A DNA stretch of 64,000 nt from Pseudomonas benzenivorans (lineage in GTDB: Bacteria; Pseudomonadota; Gammaproteobacteria; Pseudomonadales; Pseudomonadaceae): NCBI RefSeq assembly GCF_024397895.1, contig NZ_CP073346.1, positions 1,302,001-1,366,000 on the forward strand, given 5' to 3'. Position 1 is the first letter of the stretch. Each line of letters starts with the position of its first letter. Of this stretch, positions 30,303 through 41,638 are shown one piece after another. A model generated the notes under the pieces. It did not search any database. It worked only from the letters and a program-made list of their open reading frames with translations, and was not told the origin of the DNA. Position numbers and translations under genes: made by a program.

Positions 30303-30986
30303 ATGACCAGCCTCACCGCCGAAGATTTCATCGAACGCAGCCCGCTCTACCCCCTCCATGCCGGTGCGCGCCTGGCCGCGCTCGGCAACAGCGCCGTGGT
30401 GGCGCGCTACAGCGAACAGGAAGAGCGCGCACAGCTGGAACGCTGCGCCCTGATCGACCTGACCAACCTGCCCCGGGTGGGCTTTCGCGGCGCGGACAGC
30501 GCCGCCTACCTCAGCGCCCGCGACTTCCAGTTGCCGGATGCAGCGAACCAGTCCCTGACCCAAGCCGACAGCAGCCTGATCGCGCGCCTGTCGCAGACCG
30601 AATATCTGCTGCTCGGCAGCCTGCACGATGTCGGCGCGCGGATTGCGGCGCTAGAAGCCGACTGGCGCCTCGGGGACAGCGCCAACTACCTGCTGCCGCG
30701 CCAGGACAGCCATGCCTGGCTGCAACTGACTGGGCAATACATCGCCGAAGTCATGGCCAAGCTCTGTGGCGTCGACCTGCGGCCAAAGGCCTTCCCGATG
30801 GGTGCGGTGGCACAGACTTCGGCAGCGCGGATCAACGTCATCGTCATCAACCAGAGTGCCGGTGACCTGCCGAGCTTCCAGATCCTCTGTGACCGGGCTT
30901 CGGTCAACTACTTCTGGGACGCCATGCTCGATGCCATGCAGGAGTTCGGCGGAGCTCCGGTCGGCGTCGACGCCCTGCTGGACTGA
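30303..30986 (+). CDS. mgdD: N-methylglutamate dehydrogenase subunit D (SoxG-like)
   Basis: Gamma subunit of 227 residues, similar in fold to the GcvT C-terminal region. GVDLRPKAFPMGAVAQTSAA and the end INQSAGDLPSFQILCDRASV with NYFWDAMLDA are typical of SoxG. It begins three bases after mgdC and completes the B-D-A-G subunit order of heterotetrameric sarcosine-oxidase-type enzymes. Confidence 0.87.
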   Translation: MTSLTAEDFIERSPLYPLHAGARLAALGNSAVVARYSEQEERAQLERCALIDLTNLPRVGFRGADSAAYLSARDFQLPDAANQSLTQADSSLIARLSQTEYLLLGSLHDVGARIAALEADWRLGDSANYLLPRQDSHAWLQLTGQYIAEVMAKLCGVDLRPKAFPMGAVAQTSAARINVIVINQSAGDLPSFQILCDRASVNYFWDAMLDAMQEFGGAPVGVDALLD

Positions 30987-30994
30987 ACAGGCAA

Positions 30995-31017
30995 CGGCAC
31001 CTGCCTGGCAGGTGCCG
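30995..31017 (+). terminator. hairpin after mgdD
   Basis: CGGCACCTGCC and GGCAGGTGCCG form a perfect 11-base inverted repeat nine bases after the mgdD stop, followed by a short TCTT. It is a plausible transcription end for the purU-folD-mgdABCD operon; iclR starts 19 bases later. Confidence 0.65.
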
Positions 31018-31035
31018 TCTTGCCATGGTGCACAG

Positions 31036-31815
31036 ATGAACGACATCGAAGAGATGGAACGCGAGACCGATTACCGCGTACCCGCCTTGCAGCGCGGCCT
31101 GAGCATCCTTGGCATGTTCAGCGCCCGGGAGCGCATCCTCAGCATGAGCGACATGGCCGAGCGCCTTGGGGTGAGTAGCTCGGCGGTGTACCGAATCGTG
31201 CAGACACTGGTCGACATGGGCTACTTGCGCCGAGTCGGGCGCAACGCCTTCGAGCTGGGTACCCGGGTAATTTCGGACGGCTTCAGCTATCTGGCCAGCC
31301 GCGACATCGTCGAAGTGTCGATGCCCCACCTGAACGCCCTGCGCGATCGCACATCCCTATCATGTCACCTGAGCATTCGCGACCAGACGGACAGCCTCTA
31401 CCTGTACCGGGCCTTGGCTCCTCAGCGACTGACCGTGAATATCCCGGTCGGTACGCGGCTGCCCTGCCACAGCACGGCCATGGGCCGAATGCTGCTCACC
31501 GGACTGGACGAGCTCGAACTGGCCCAGCTCTATCACAACGTCCGCCTCGACGATTATCCGCTGCCAGCCCCGCGCACCCTGCCGGAACTGCAGCAGCTCA
31601 TCGCCCGGGATCGAGAACAAGGCCAGGTAGTGCACCGCTCCGACTACTCCACGGCCATCGCGACCGCGATCTACGACCATCAGGGACAGGTCGTTGCAGC
31701 GATCAACCTTTCCGGACCGGATGCCGTGATGACTACCCCCTTCGCCCAGGAGCAGTTTCTGAAGTCGCTGTTAGCTACTCGCGACAGCATATCGGGCGAG
31801 CTGGGGAGCTTGTAG
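31036..31815 (+). CDS. IclR-family transcriptional regulator
   Basis: A 259-residue IclR protein. The winged helix at about 8-75 contains ALQRGLSILGMF and MSDMAERLGVSSSAVYRIVQ; the effector domain covers about 80-255 with CHSTAMGRMLL. The chosen ATG at 31036 has no strong ribosome site (weak purines), and the frame is open upstream into mgdD. It lies downstream of the mgd operon after a hairpin. It may control mgd expression or a neighbouring locus; no IclR site was identified. Confidence 0.88.
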   Translation: MNDIEEMERETDYRVPALQRGLSILGMFSARERILSMSDMAERLGVSSSAVYRIVQTLVDMGYLRRVGRNAFELGTRVISDGFSYLASRDIVEVSMPHLNALRDRTSLSCHLSIRDQTDSLYLYRALAPQRLTVNIPVGTRLPCHSTAMGRMLLTGLDELELAQLYHNVRLDDYPLPAPRTLPELQQLIARDREQGQVVHRSDYSTAIATAIYDHQGQVVAAINLSGPDAVMTTPFAQEQFLKSLLATRDSISGELGSL

Positions 31816-32129
31816 GGACAACTGAGAAGAGCCAAGGACGGTTCGCGACTTGGATGACCGAAAACCACGAATAAGTTCAATGCAGGTGTTTGAGGCTTAT
31901 AGACTCCCGCAGCCTCAAAGCACTTCGATCCGTCCGCCTAGGCGCGCCTGCGGTGCGCAGCGTTCAACAAACTCATTTCACTAAACGCTGAAGCAGGCGC
32001 TCAAGGCCGGTTCGTTCCAGGAAAAATACAACTGCAATTGGAGGGTGACCCGTTTTGACGCGCCGGATATACCCTACCGTATGCCTGTATGTGGTAGGAC
32101 TTAGCGCCTCTGTCACTGGAACCCGATTG
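31816..32129. other. intergenic region after iclR
   Basis: No gene is supported. It holds an inverted repeat TTTGAGGC / GCCTCAAA at 31889-31896 and 31912-31919 with a 15-base loop, about 74 bases past the iclR stop, possibly a terminator. The rest shows no structure that I can assign. Confidence 0.45.
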
Positions 32130-32427
32130 CTATAATCCATAAGTGCTGATGCAAAAGATCAGCAATCTTTCCTGAGTCAGATATGTTGCTCCTCCTGCAC
32201 ACCGCAGCGCGCCTTGGGTTCCGGGAGAGAAGAATGTGCCGATGCCGGTCTCGATCAGGATGTTGCGTACATCCTCCTTCGCCAACAGCGCACTGCAACT
32301 AAGTTCGAATACGGTTTTGCTCGTCCGCCGGCATCCAGCGCTGCCAAAGGGACTTGGGCGCATTGCCGAACATGGCGCCACCATCAAGCTTCTGACTGTT
32401 GCCTACCAAAGAGGTAAGAGTTCGCAT
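32130..32427 (-). pseudogene. metallo-beta-lactamase-fold hydrolase, N-terminal remnant
   Basis: One minus-strand frame reads [20 protein letters not shown] then MPADEQNRI, and a second continues with SCSALLAKEDVRNILIETGI followed by GTFFSPG. This is the start of an MBL-fold hydrolase of the quorum-quenching-lactonase type. The frame shifts near 32320-32330, and the zinc-binding HxHxDH region is absent. Dead gene fragment. Confidence 0.7.
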
Positions 32428-32507
32428 TTCTGGGCCTCGATCAAGAAGTAGGGGCTTGGTCAGGCCGGCCCCGAGAGCAGGCGCTGCACCGGCAGGCAAG
32501 CAGTTGC

Positions 32508-33689
32508 TCAAGCACGTTCAATGGCCAGGGCCACGCCTTGTCCTCCACCGATGCACAAGGTGGCCAGGCCTTTCTTGGCGTCGCGACGGACCATTTCATG
32601 AACCAGGCTAACCAGCACCCGACAACCCGAAGCGCCGATCGGATGACCAAGTGCGATGGCGCCGCCGTTGACGTTGACCTTGCGATAGTCCAGATCGAGC
32701 TCGCGGCTGACCGCGAGTGCCTGGGCTGCGAATGCTTCGTTGGCTTCGATCAGGTCCAGTTGTGCGAGGCTCCAGCCGGCTTTGTCCAGTGCTTTGCAGG
32801 TCGCGAAAACCGGGCCTATGCCCATGATTGCCGGGTCCACGCCGGCGCTGGCGCTGGCTTTTATGCGTGCCAGCACTGGCAAGCCCAGGCTCGCGGCTTT
32901 CTCCGCGCTCATCAGCAATACGGCGGCGGCCCCGTCATTAAGTGTCGACGCATTGCCGGCGGTCACACTGCCGTCGGCTTTGAAGGCTGGCCGCAATTTG
33001 GCCAGGGTCTGTGCGGTCGTGCCCTGGCGTGGTTGCTCGTCGACGCTGAATTCAATGGGGGGGGCATTGCGCAGCGGTATTTGCACAGGGATGATCTCGG
33101 CCTCGAAGCGTCCGCACTCGATAGCTTCACAGGCGCGCTGCTGTGAAAGGGCGGCGAAGGCGTCCTGTTCATCACGCGACAGTCCGTACTGCTCGGCCAG
33201 GTTCTCGGCGGTGATTCCCATGTGGTAGTGGTTGAAGGCATCCCACAGGCCATCTTCGATCAAGCTGTCTACCAGCTTGCCGTGACCCATTCGCAGGCCC
33301 GAGCGCGCCTGTTCGACAACATAGGGCGCCAGGCTCATGTTTTCCTGGCCACCTGCGATGATGATTTCGGCATCCCCGCAGCGAATTGCCTGGGCGCCGA
33401 GAATCACCGCTTTTAGGCCTGAGCCGCAGACCTTGTTGAGTGTCAGTGCCGGCACCGTATGAGGCAGTCCAGCCTTGAGTGCTGCCTGTCGTGCCGGATT
33501 CTGGCCGGCACCAGCGGTGAGGACCTGGCCGAGAATGACTTCATCGACCAGTTCCCCCGCAATGCCACTTTGCGCGAGTAGCCCCCGAATGACCGTCGCC
33601 CCCAGTTCGACTGCGGGAATACGGCTAAGCGCGCCTTGAAAACTACCGATAGCGGTGCGGTTGGCCGCTACGATCACAACTTCATGCAT
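32508..33689 (-). CDS. acetyl-CoA C-acetyltransferase
   Basis: A 393-residue thiolase of the acetoacetyl-CoA (AtoB/PhaA) type. Catalytic Cys88 in [10 protein letters not shown], His349 in GHPIGASG and Cys379 in CIGGGQG are present. It may recycle acetoacetyl-CoA from the HMG-CoA-lyase-like enzyme or from beta-oxidation. It stands alone between an MBL pseudogene and a 250-base gap; no obvious operon partner. Confidence 0.93.
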   Translation of the reverse strand: MHEVVIVAANRTAIGSFQGALSRIPAVELGATVIRGLLAQSGIAGELVDEVILGQVLTAGAGQNPARQAALKAGLPHTVPALTLNKVCGSGLKAVILGAQAIRCGDAEIIIAGGQENMSLAPYVVEQARSGLRMGHGKLVDSLIEDGLWDAFNHYHMGITAENLAEQYGLSRDEQDAFAALSQQRACEAIECGRFEAEIIPVQIPLRNAPPIEFSVDEQPRQGTTAQTLAKLRPAFKADGSVTAGNASTLNDGAAAVLLMSAEKAASLGLPVLARIKASASAGVDPAIMGIGPVFATCKALDKAGWSLAQLDLIEANEAFAAQALAVSRELDLDYRKVNVNGGAIALGHPIGASGCRVLVSLVHEMVRRDAKKGLATLCIGGGQGVALAIERA

Positions 33690-33893
33690 GAAAACTCCTG
33701 GGGCAGGGGTTACCCGGACCTGATTCGTGGGACACAGGGACTGTTGTTGGCGTTAGCTGGTGTGCTGAGTCATAGCGCGTTGATTCACTGCGCTGTGCTC
33801 GCATTTCTTTCGGTACGTTTCTGCATTGCCTCAAAGCCCTGGTTGAGGACATCGCGGATGCAAATCAACAGCGGATCCAGCTGCGACCGGTAT

Positions 33894-33928
33894 AAAAAAG
33901 CGCGGAGCCTAGGTGCAGCACTCCGCGC
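33894..33928 (-). terminator. rho-independent terminator of the DmdC-like gene
   Basis: On the minus strand GCGCGGAG pairs with CTCCGCGC and is followed by six T, 12 bases after the stop codon at 33941. A clear intrinsic terminator. Confidence 0.85.
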
Positions 33929-33940
33929 AACGCTCAATCG

Positions 33941-35710
<1,770 letters not shown>

Positions 35711-35737
35711 AGCAAACTACTCATAGTGGTTCACGCA

Positions 35738-36145
35738 TATCGCGCGCGAAATGATAAAAGACATAGCCTCGATTTCGAACATCACGTCGGGAAGCGCCAG
35801 TGCCTTAACCTCGACGATACTGTCCGCCGGATAGGGCGGGCGGAAGAAACGTTATTGCAGCGTCACCACCTTGAGGAAATAACGCATGTCGGTGATTGAC
35901 AGCGTGACTTTAGTCACGTCATCCCGGCTAGAGCCTCCGGGCAGGAGCATCTGTTCAAGCTTGCAAAAGCCGCACTCGGTTTGCCGCAAGAAATCGCTTG
36001 ACCCGACCACCACACCTTGGCGTCCATGAAAGCCTGGCCCGAAATGAACAGCCAGCCCCCGCAGCAATCGCCTGTTACAGGGCAAAGGCTCGAAGGATTT
36101 CGGATCGGCCCATACCCGCTGCATTGCAGTTGCAGGCTGCCTCAT
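35738..36145 (-). pseudogene. RidA-family (YjgF) pseudogene
   Basis: The minus strand starts MRQPATAMQRVWADPKSFEP and later reads SSRDDVTKVTLSITDMRYF, then after a TAA at 35852-35854 continues RFFRPPYPADSIVEVKALAL, the standard RidA C-terminal block with its substrate arginine region. The middle is out of frame. A RidA-like imine/enamine deaminase has been lost by frameshift and nonsense mutation. Confidence 0.75.
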
Positions 36146-36184
36146 GACGCTCTCCTTATGAGTGGCGTTGCCCGGACGATGTGC

Positions 36185-37201
36185 TCAGTCGGCAGTGATC
36201 CGCAGCACCACCTTGCCAAAGTGTCGCCCCGACTGCAGATGAGCTAAGGCGCCTGGCAGCTTGAGCCAGTCATGCATACTATCGATCATCGGCCGCAAGC
36301 CACTGGCCTCGATGGCATGGTTCATCGATTCGAACGACTGGCGCGGCCCAACCGAGATACCGCGTACTCGGGCATTACGTTGCAGGATCAGCAGCGGGTT
36401 AATCTCGCCCTGGTGACCGCCCAAATAGCCGATCACATTGACCTGCCCACTGGGATGCAGAGACTGCAACGACTGCGTAAAGCTGCGCGGGCCACCCACC
36501 TCGAGTACATGGTCGACGCCATAGCCGTCGGTAATGGCCATGACCTGCTCATGCCAAATGGCCGTACTGCGGTAGTTAATCAGCCCGGTCGCCCCCAGCT
36601 TTGCCAAACGCTTTAGCCTGTCGTCCTGGCTGGAGCTGACGATCACCCGCGCGCCATGCAGCAACGCGAACTGAAAGGCAAACAATGACACTCCACCTGT
36701 GCCTTGCAGCAGCACCCAGTCGCCGGCCTTCAATTGGCCCTCGACTACAAGTGCCTGCCAGGCCGTCAATGCGGCACAGGGCAAGGTGGCGGCCTCTTCC
36801 ATGGACAAATGCGCCGGGCAAGGCACCACTCCCCGCTCATCGAGCAGCACATACTCGCTGAGCATTCCGTCGAGCGGGCCGCCAAGCGGCAGTGCAGCAC
36901 TGTCGCTCAGTCGGCCAGCCTCCCAGCCCTGCCAGAAACAGCCGATCACCCTCTCGCCCGGCGAGAAGCGCGTGACCGCCGCCCCTACCTCGACCACTTG
37001 ACCGGCACCATCGGAGAGCAAGGTGAACGCCTGTTGTGGCTGGCCCTGGTAGGTGCCAGTCGCCATCTCTAGGTCACGGTAATTCAGCGCAGCAGCCTGC
37101 ACCTTGATCAGTACTTGCCGCGGGCCGGGCGTGGGCCGCGGCAAGTCGATTAGCCGTAGCGCATCGAACCCGAACGGCGGCGTTGCCTGCCAGGCTTTCA
37201 T
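36185..37201 (-). CDS. MDR-family zinc-less alcohol dehydrogenase / quinone oxidoreductase
   Basis: A 338-residue medium-chain dehydrogenase/reductase. It has the N-terminal GroES-like domain with ALNYRDLEMATGTY and the Rossmann motif LLQGTGGVSLFAFQFA at about 165-180. The classical structural-zinc cysteine cluster is not evident, so a quinone-oxidoreductase-like NADPH enzyme is likely. The start at 37201 overlaps the activator gene stop by four bases. The frame is open 75 codons farther, but this only overlaps the activator. Coupling to the activator suggests a role in the same pathway. Confidence 0.88.
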   Translation of the reverse strand: MKAWQATPPFGFDALRLIDLPRPTPGPRQVLIKVQAAALNYRDLEMATGTYQGQPQQAFTLLSDGAGQVVEVGAAVTRFSPGERVIGCFWQGWEAGRLSDSAALPLGGPLDGMLSEYVLLDERGVVPCPAHLSMEEAATLPCAALTAWQALVVEGQLKAGDWVLLQGTGGVSLFAFQFALLHGARVIVSSSQDDRLKRLAKLGATGLINYRSTAIWHEQVMAITDGYGVDHVLEVGGPRSFTQSLQSLHPSGQVNVIGYLGGHQGEINPLLILQRNARVRGISVGPRQSFESMNHAIEASGLRPMIDSMHDWLKLPGALAHLQSGRHFGKVVLRITAD

Positions 37202-39060
37202 GCTTGACCCTCCCCACTCTGCAGGCGCTTGAGGCGGCGCCACAATGTGGTCTGGCTGATGCCTAAGTACTCTGCGGCCATGCTCTTGTTGCCGCCGAAC
37301 ACTTGCAGTGCCTTGACGATTTCCTCCTGCTCTACGTGATGCAGATGTCCACATTTCTCTCCTTCGCCAAGCGGTGCATAGAGCTCTGGCACCACCCGTG
37401 GCAACGCGTCGACCAACGCCTCCCAACTGCCGTAGAGGCGCTGCGAGACGATTAGCCTTTCCACGACGTTCTCCAGTTGGCGCACGTTGCCTGGCCAGTG
37501 ATAACGACGAAACACCGTTGTTACACCCTTGATCAGCGCGTCCGGCTCCACCTCGAGGGCATAGCGCAGGCCTTCGCGGCGCATCAGGTAGCTGGTAAGC
37601 AGCGGAATGTCTTCGACCCGCTCGCGTAACGGCGGGATGTGCACGGCAAAGGTGCTGATGCGGTAGTACAGGTCTTCGCGGAAGCGCCCGGCACGGACTT
37701 CGTCCATCAGGTCGACGTTGCAGGCCGCGACGAACTTGATGTTCAGCGAGATTGGCCGGCGCGCGCCTACCGGGCTCACCTCGCGCTCCTGCAATACGCG
37801 CAGCAGCTTGGCCTGCTGTGGCAGGGGTAACGAATTGATTTCGTCCATGAAGAAGGTGCCGTCGTTGGCGTTCTCGAGCAGACCGGACTTGCCGCCGCTC
37901 TTCGCGCTGGTGAAAGCACCATCCGCGTAACCGAACAGTTCCGATTCGAAAAGCTCAGCCGGGATCGCCGCGCAGTTGATCGCTACGAACGGCCCATTAG
38001 AGTTGGCGCTGGCGGCGTGCACCTGACGCGCCGCCAGCTCCTTACCAGTGCCAGTTTCGCCGCGGATCAGCACAGTGCCAGGCGTCGCGCCGTATACGAT
38101 CAGCTGGTTCTGAACTTCTGCCATACGGCTGGACTGGAACACCAGGCGCCGGCCGTCGTCCTGCGGTACTGCCAGCGGGCTCAGTTGAAAGCTATAGAGG
38201 AAACCGACAGGCTCGCCGTCGAGTTCAAATGGCTGCTTATTCAGACTGCACAAACGGTCGCCTAGCAACAGGCCTTCGGCCCGGAGGCTCAGAGCACCAA
38301 GCATCTTGCTGTCGAGCACACCATCCAGGCGCCGACGCCGACTGATGGTGGGAATCAGCGTGCTGGCCGCCGCGTTCCACGCAACCACCCCGCCGCTGCG
38401 GTTGGTCAGGATCTGCGGTTGCTGATTCTGTTCCAGAAGGAATTGACCGATAGCCATCTGCTGTTGCTCACGCTTGTGTTGACCGGCTTGGCGAATTGCC
38501 TTGCGAAGCAGGTTGCGGCACGACTCGCGCGAGTACAGCAGAACCGACTGCAACCCTGCGTGCTCGGCCAAGTCGCAGGCGTAGCTGGATCCGATGACCA
38601 CGCCAAAGCCCTCACCGCGCACGCTGTGGAAGATTTCCTTGGCGTGCTCGGCGGTACTGTATGTGTGGTGAGTTAGCTTGATCCCGTCGAACAGGCTGAG
38701 CAGTTCGACATTGAATTCCTGCCGCTCGTAGCTGAGCAGCAGGATCTTCGAGGAGATGCGTCGTGCGGTGAGCACCGCCTGGATCAGGTCTGTCTGCTCC
38801 ACCTTTAGCGCCAGCACCGGGATCGGCAACGTGTCCTGCAGGTAGAAGGCGTTGGCCCCGGCGCTGATAAAGATATCAACTTGTTGCTGATCAATCAGGT
38901 CACGGGCCGCCTTGACCGCATCATTGAAGATGTTGTCGATTATGGTGATGCTAGCCAGCGATTCGAACTCTGGAATCAGGCTGTGCACTACCTGGCTCAA
39001 TTTCGAGTTGCCGATCAGACAAATCCTGACCTGGTCGGGTTCTGCGTTGGCGAATTCCAC
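37198..39060 (-). CDS. PrpR-type sigma-54-dependent activator
   Basis: A 620-residue enhancer-binding protein. A PrpR N-terminal sensor domain covers about 10-195, a PAS-like linker about 205-295, AAA+ about 310-540, and a Fis-type helix-turn-helix about 575-612 (GGNKSMAAEYLGISQTTLWR). Walker A GETGTGKE is at 334-341 and Walker B GTFFMDE at 401-407. The sigma-54 contact loop reads GAFTSA at 381-386 instead of GAFTGA. It likely drives the -24/-12 promoters at 54708 and 62203. The PrpR sensor family usually binds short methyl-branched acids or their CoA esters. Confidence 0.92.
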   Translation of the reverse strand: MEFANAEPDQVRICLIGNSKLSQVVHSLIPEFESLASITIIDNIFNDAVKAARDLIDQQQVDIFISAGANAFYLQDTLPIPVLALKVEQTDLIQAVLTARRISSKILLLSYERQEFNVELLSLFDGIKLTHHTYSTAEHAKEIFHSVRGEGFGVVIGSSYACDLAEHAGLQSVLLYSRESCRNLLRKAIRQAGQHKREQQQMAIGQFLLEQNQQPQILTNRSGGVVAWNAAASTLIPTISRRRRLDGVLDSKMLGALSLRAEGLLLGDRLCSLNKQPFELDGEPVGFLYSFQLSPLAVPQDDGRRLVFQSSRMAEVQNQLIVYGATPGTVLIRGETGTGKELAARQVHAASANSNGPFVAINCAAIPAELFESELFGYADGAFTSAKSGGKSGLLENANDGTFFMDEINSLPLPQQAKLLRVLQEREVSPVGARRPISLNIKFVAACNVDLMDEVRAGRFREDLYYRISTFAVHIPPLRERVEDIPLLTSYLMRREGLRYALEVEPDALIKGVTTVFRRYHWPGNVRQLENVVERLIVSQRLYGSWEALVDALPRVVPELYAPLGEGEKCGHLHHVEQEEIVKALQVFGGNKSMAAEYLGISQTTLWRRLKRLQSGEGQA

Positions 39061-39137
39061 GGATTGCTAACCCCTTTTTGTTGCACGGAATCTGAAACCT
39101 GCTTGCGAACTAGAAATCAGGAGCGGGGAGCAATCGC

Positions 39138-39782
39138 TCAGCTACGAAAAAGCCAGGGCTCACTGACCCGGCGGCGCTCCTCGTACGCGCTGATCTGCGG
39201 CCCGAAGTGCAGGCTCTCGCCCACCTCATCGAGGCCGTTTAGCAAGCGCTGACGGCGTCCTTCATCGAGTTCGAAGGACCATACTCCATCCCCAATTGAA
39301 AGTAAGCGCCGCTCGACATCAACCTTGGCCTGCAGCCCAGGCTGCGCCTCGGTCTGAACGAAAAGCTCGTCCACCACACCCTGCTCCAGCACCATAGGCA
39401 GCACGCCGTTGTTGAAACAATTGTTGCGGAAGATATCGCCGAAACTAGGGGCGATGACCACCCGCAAGCCGAAATCGCGCAATGCCCAAACTGCGTGCTC
39501 ACGGCTGGAACCGCAGCCGAAGTTGGCCTGAGCCAACACCACGCTGCCCTGGCGATAGGGCGACTGGTTGAGGATGAAGTTCGGGTTCTCGCGGCGCTTG
39601 TCCAGCGACGTGTCAATTTCCCCGGGGTCGAGGTAACGCTCGTCATCAAACAGGAAACCACCGAACCCCGAGGCCTCGAGGCTCTTGAGGTACTGCTTGG
39701 GCAGCAACATGTCGGTGTCTATGTTGGCCCGGTTCAACGGAATGATGATGCCCTGGTGAATGATCAGCGGCTGCATGTTCAT
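39138..39782 (-). CDS. LeuD-like small subunit of an isopropylmalate-isomerase-type hydro-lyase
   Basis: Small swivel subunit, 214 residues, normal length. [34 protein letters not shown] and the [17 protein letters not shown] block are conserved. It pairs with the LeuC-like subunit upstream (4-base overlap). No leuA or leuB lies nearby and the pair sits inside a catabolic locus, so it probably handles an alkylmalate/alkylmaleate in degradation rather than leucine synthesis; citraconate is a known side substrate of this enzyme class. Confidence 0.9.
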   Translation of the reverse strand: MNMQPLIIHQGIIIPLNRANIDTDMLLPKQYLKSLEASGFGGFLFDDERYLDPGEIDTSLDKRRENPNFILNQSPYRQGSVVLAQANFGCGSSREHAVWALRDFGLRVVIAPSFGDIFRNNCFNNGVLPMVLEQGVVDELFVQTEAQPGLQAKVDVERRLLSIGDGVWSFELDEGRRQRLLNGLDEVGESLHFGPQISAYEERRRVSEPWLFRS

Positions 39783-41194
39783 AGGTTCCTGAAGTCAGTC
39801 AGTTCACCCGCCACGGCAGCCGCGGCGGCCATGGCGGGCGACATAAGGTGGGTGCGCCCGCCCTTGCCCTGGCGACCTTCAAAATTGCGGTTGGAGGTCG
39901 CCGCGCAACGCTCACCGGGATTCAGCCGATCAGCGTTCATCCCCAGGCACATGGAACAGCCAGGGGAGCGCCACTCGAAACCGGCTGCCTTGAAGACACG
40001 GTCTAGCCCTTCACGCTCGGCCTGCAGGCGAACGAGGCCGGAGCCCGGTACCACCAGCGCCTGGCGAATACGGTCGTGCACGCGACGACCCCGCAACACT
40101 TCGGCCGCTGCGCGTAGGTCCTCGATGCGGCCATTGGTGCAGGAACCAATGAAGATGCGGTCCACCGCCACACCGACCAGCGACTGGCCCGGCCGCAGGT
40201 CCATGTATGTCAGCGCACGCTCCCAATCCATACGCTGCAACGCATCCCGCGCCATGCCCAGAGTCGGGACGTGGCCATTAATCGACATAACCATTTCCGG
40301 CGAGGTGCCCCAGGTTACCTGCGGAAGAATGTCGTCAGCCTGGACTAGTAGCTCCTGGTCAAACTGCGCGTTACTATCCGAGTGCAGCGTTTCCCGCCAG
40401 TAGGAGACGGCCGCTTCCCAATGTTCCGCCGTCGGCGCCAGCGGGCGGCCACGCACGTACTGTTCTGTGATCTGGTCATATGCAATCAGGCCTACGCGCG
40501 CGCCTGCCTCGATGCTCATGTTGCACAGAGTCATGCGCGCTTCCATCGACATCGACTCGATCGCAGGACCGCAGAACTCAATTGCATGCCCGCTGCCACC
40601 GGCGCTGCCGATCAACCCAATGATGTGCAGGGCCAGATCCTTGGCGGTAACGCCCAGTGCAAGTTGCCCTTCGACACGAATGCGATAGTTCTTCAGCTTG
40701 CGGCTGCGTAACGTCTGGGTCGCCAAAACATGCTCGACCTCACTACTGCCGATACCATGGGCCAGGGCTGCCAGTGCGCCGTGGGTCGCAGTGTGCGAGT
40801 CTCCACACACCAAGGTCATGCCCGGCAAGGTCAGTCCCTGTTCGGGACCGACCACATGGACGATGCCCTGGCGCATGTCGTCGAGCGCGAACAGCGGGAT
40901 GCCAAACTCGCTACTGTTACTTTCCAGCACAGCGATCTGCTGTCGGGCGATACGATCGCTGATACCGCCCAGGCCCTGTTCGCGGTTTATGGTCGGCACG
41001 TTGTGATCGGGTGTCGCCAAACTGGTGTCCACGCGCCAGGGCTTCCTCTGGGCTAGACGCAAATTGGAGAAGGCCTGCGGCGATGTCACTTCGTGCAGCA
41101 GGTGGCGGTCGATATAAAGCAGTGTGGATCCATCGGCCAGATCTTCGATCCGATGACGATCCCAGAGCTTGTCGTAGAGCGTTTGTGCTCCCAC
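39779..41194 (-). CDS. LeuC-like large subunit of an isopropylmalate-isomerase-type hydro-lyase
   Basis: A 471-residue aconitase-family subunit. The three 4Fe-4S ligands are in [14 protein letters not shown] and [35 protein letters not shown] and DHNVPT are classical. It is full length with intact active-site motifs. It forms an enzyme with the following leuD-like gene. Position between the lipoprotein/isochorismatase-like genes and the activator argues for a pathway paralogue. Confidence 0.92.
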   Translation of the reverse strand: MGAQTLYDKLWDRHRIEDLADGSTLLYIDRHLLHEVTSPQAFSNLRLAQRKPWRVDTSLATPDHNVPTINREQGLGGISDRIARQQIAVLESNSSEFGIPLFALDDMRQGIVHVVGPEQGLTLPGMTLVCGDSHTATHGALAALAHGIGSSEVEHVLATQTLRSRKLKNYRIRVEGQLALGVTAKDLALHIIGLIGSAGGSGHAIEFCGPAIESMSMEARMTLCNMSIEAGARVGLIAYDQITEQYVRGRPLAPTAEHWEAAVSYWRETLHSDSNAQFDQELLVQADDILPQVTWGTSPEMVMSINGHVPTLGMARDALQRMDWERALTYMDLRPGQSLVGVAVDRIFIGSCTNGRIEDLRAAAEVLRGRRVHDRIRQALVVPGSGLVRLQAEREGLDRVFKAAGFEWRSPGCSMCLGMNADRLNPGERCAATSNRNFEGRQGKGGRTHLMSPAMAAAAAVAGELTDFRNL

Positions 41195-41233
41195 AGTAGT
41201 TACCTCGGCAAATGAATTGCTGCTCTTTTTCTG

Positions 41234-41638
41234 TCAACGCTTGGCGGGTGCCCAGGGCATCCAGCGGTACAACTCGCTGCCACCTGGATCCGCGATTCGG
41301 TAGCCGCAATAACTGTCCAGTCGGCCACCCGCTCTCGGCTGCACGATGCAGAACGGCCGGCGACATGCGGCTTCATTCTGTCCGGCATCGTTGAGCGCCT
41401 GGCGAGCCTGCCGCAACACTTGGTCGAAGGAGGCCACCTGCTGGCCATCAAGCCTTGCCACTTTGGCCTGGAAATGACCGACCCACGCCGCGACGAATAC
41501 TTCGCAAAGGTCGCCGCCGGCCACGTCCACTGCTGGCGACGGCCCGCGGTGCGGGGCTTTCGTCGAGCATCCGGCGACGGCAACCAGCACCAGTGCACTA
41601 GCCCAGTAGCGCAAGACAATCCTCCAGATCGCGCACAT
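41234..41638 (-). CDS. small predicted lipoprotein
   Basis: Unrecognised protein. The N-terminus LRYWASALVLVAVAGCSTKA has a hydrophobic stretch and a lipobox (VAGC), so export and lipidation are likely. The mature part of about 110 residues has six further cysteines (DLCEVF, AACRRPFC, SYCGYR), suggesting disulfides. Start is uncertain: ATG 41638 is used here, but a TTG at 41614 lies six bases after GGAGGA and would give a cleaner signal peptide. It overlaps the isochorismatase-like gene and precedes leuC by 39 bases. Confidence 0.65.
   Translation of the reverse strand: MCAIWRIVLRYWASALVLVAVAGCSTKAPHRGPSPAVDVAGGDLCEVFVAAWVGHFQAKVARLDGQQVASFDQVLRQARQALNDAGQNEAACRRPFCIVQPRAGGRLDSYCGYRIADPGGSELYRWMPWAPAKR

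Noticed and set aside
33690..33893. Short minus-strand tail reading DPLLICIRDVLNQGFEAMQK between thiolase and terminator
   Set aside because: No start codon, no ribosome site and no family recognised; it may be a decayed gene end but support is too weak to call.
36185..37426. Longer MDR reductase starting at 37426
   Set aside because: The added 75 residues are arginine-rich, unlike the family N-terminus, and fully overlap the activator's helix-turn-helix codons.
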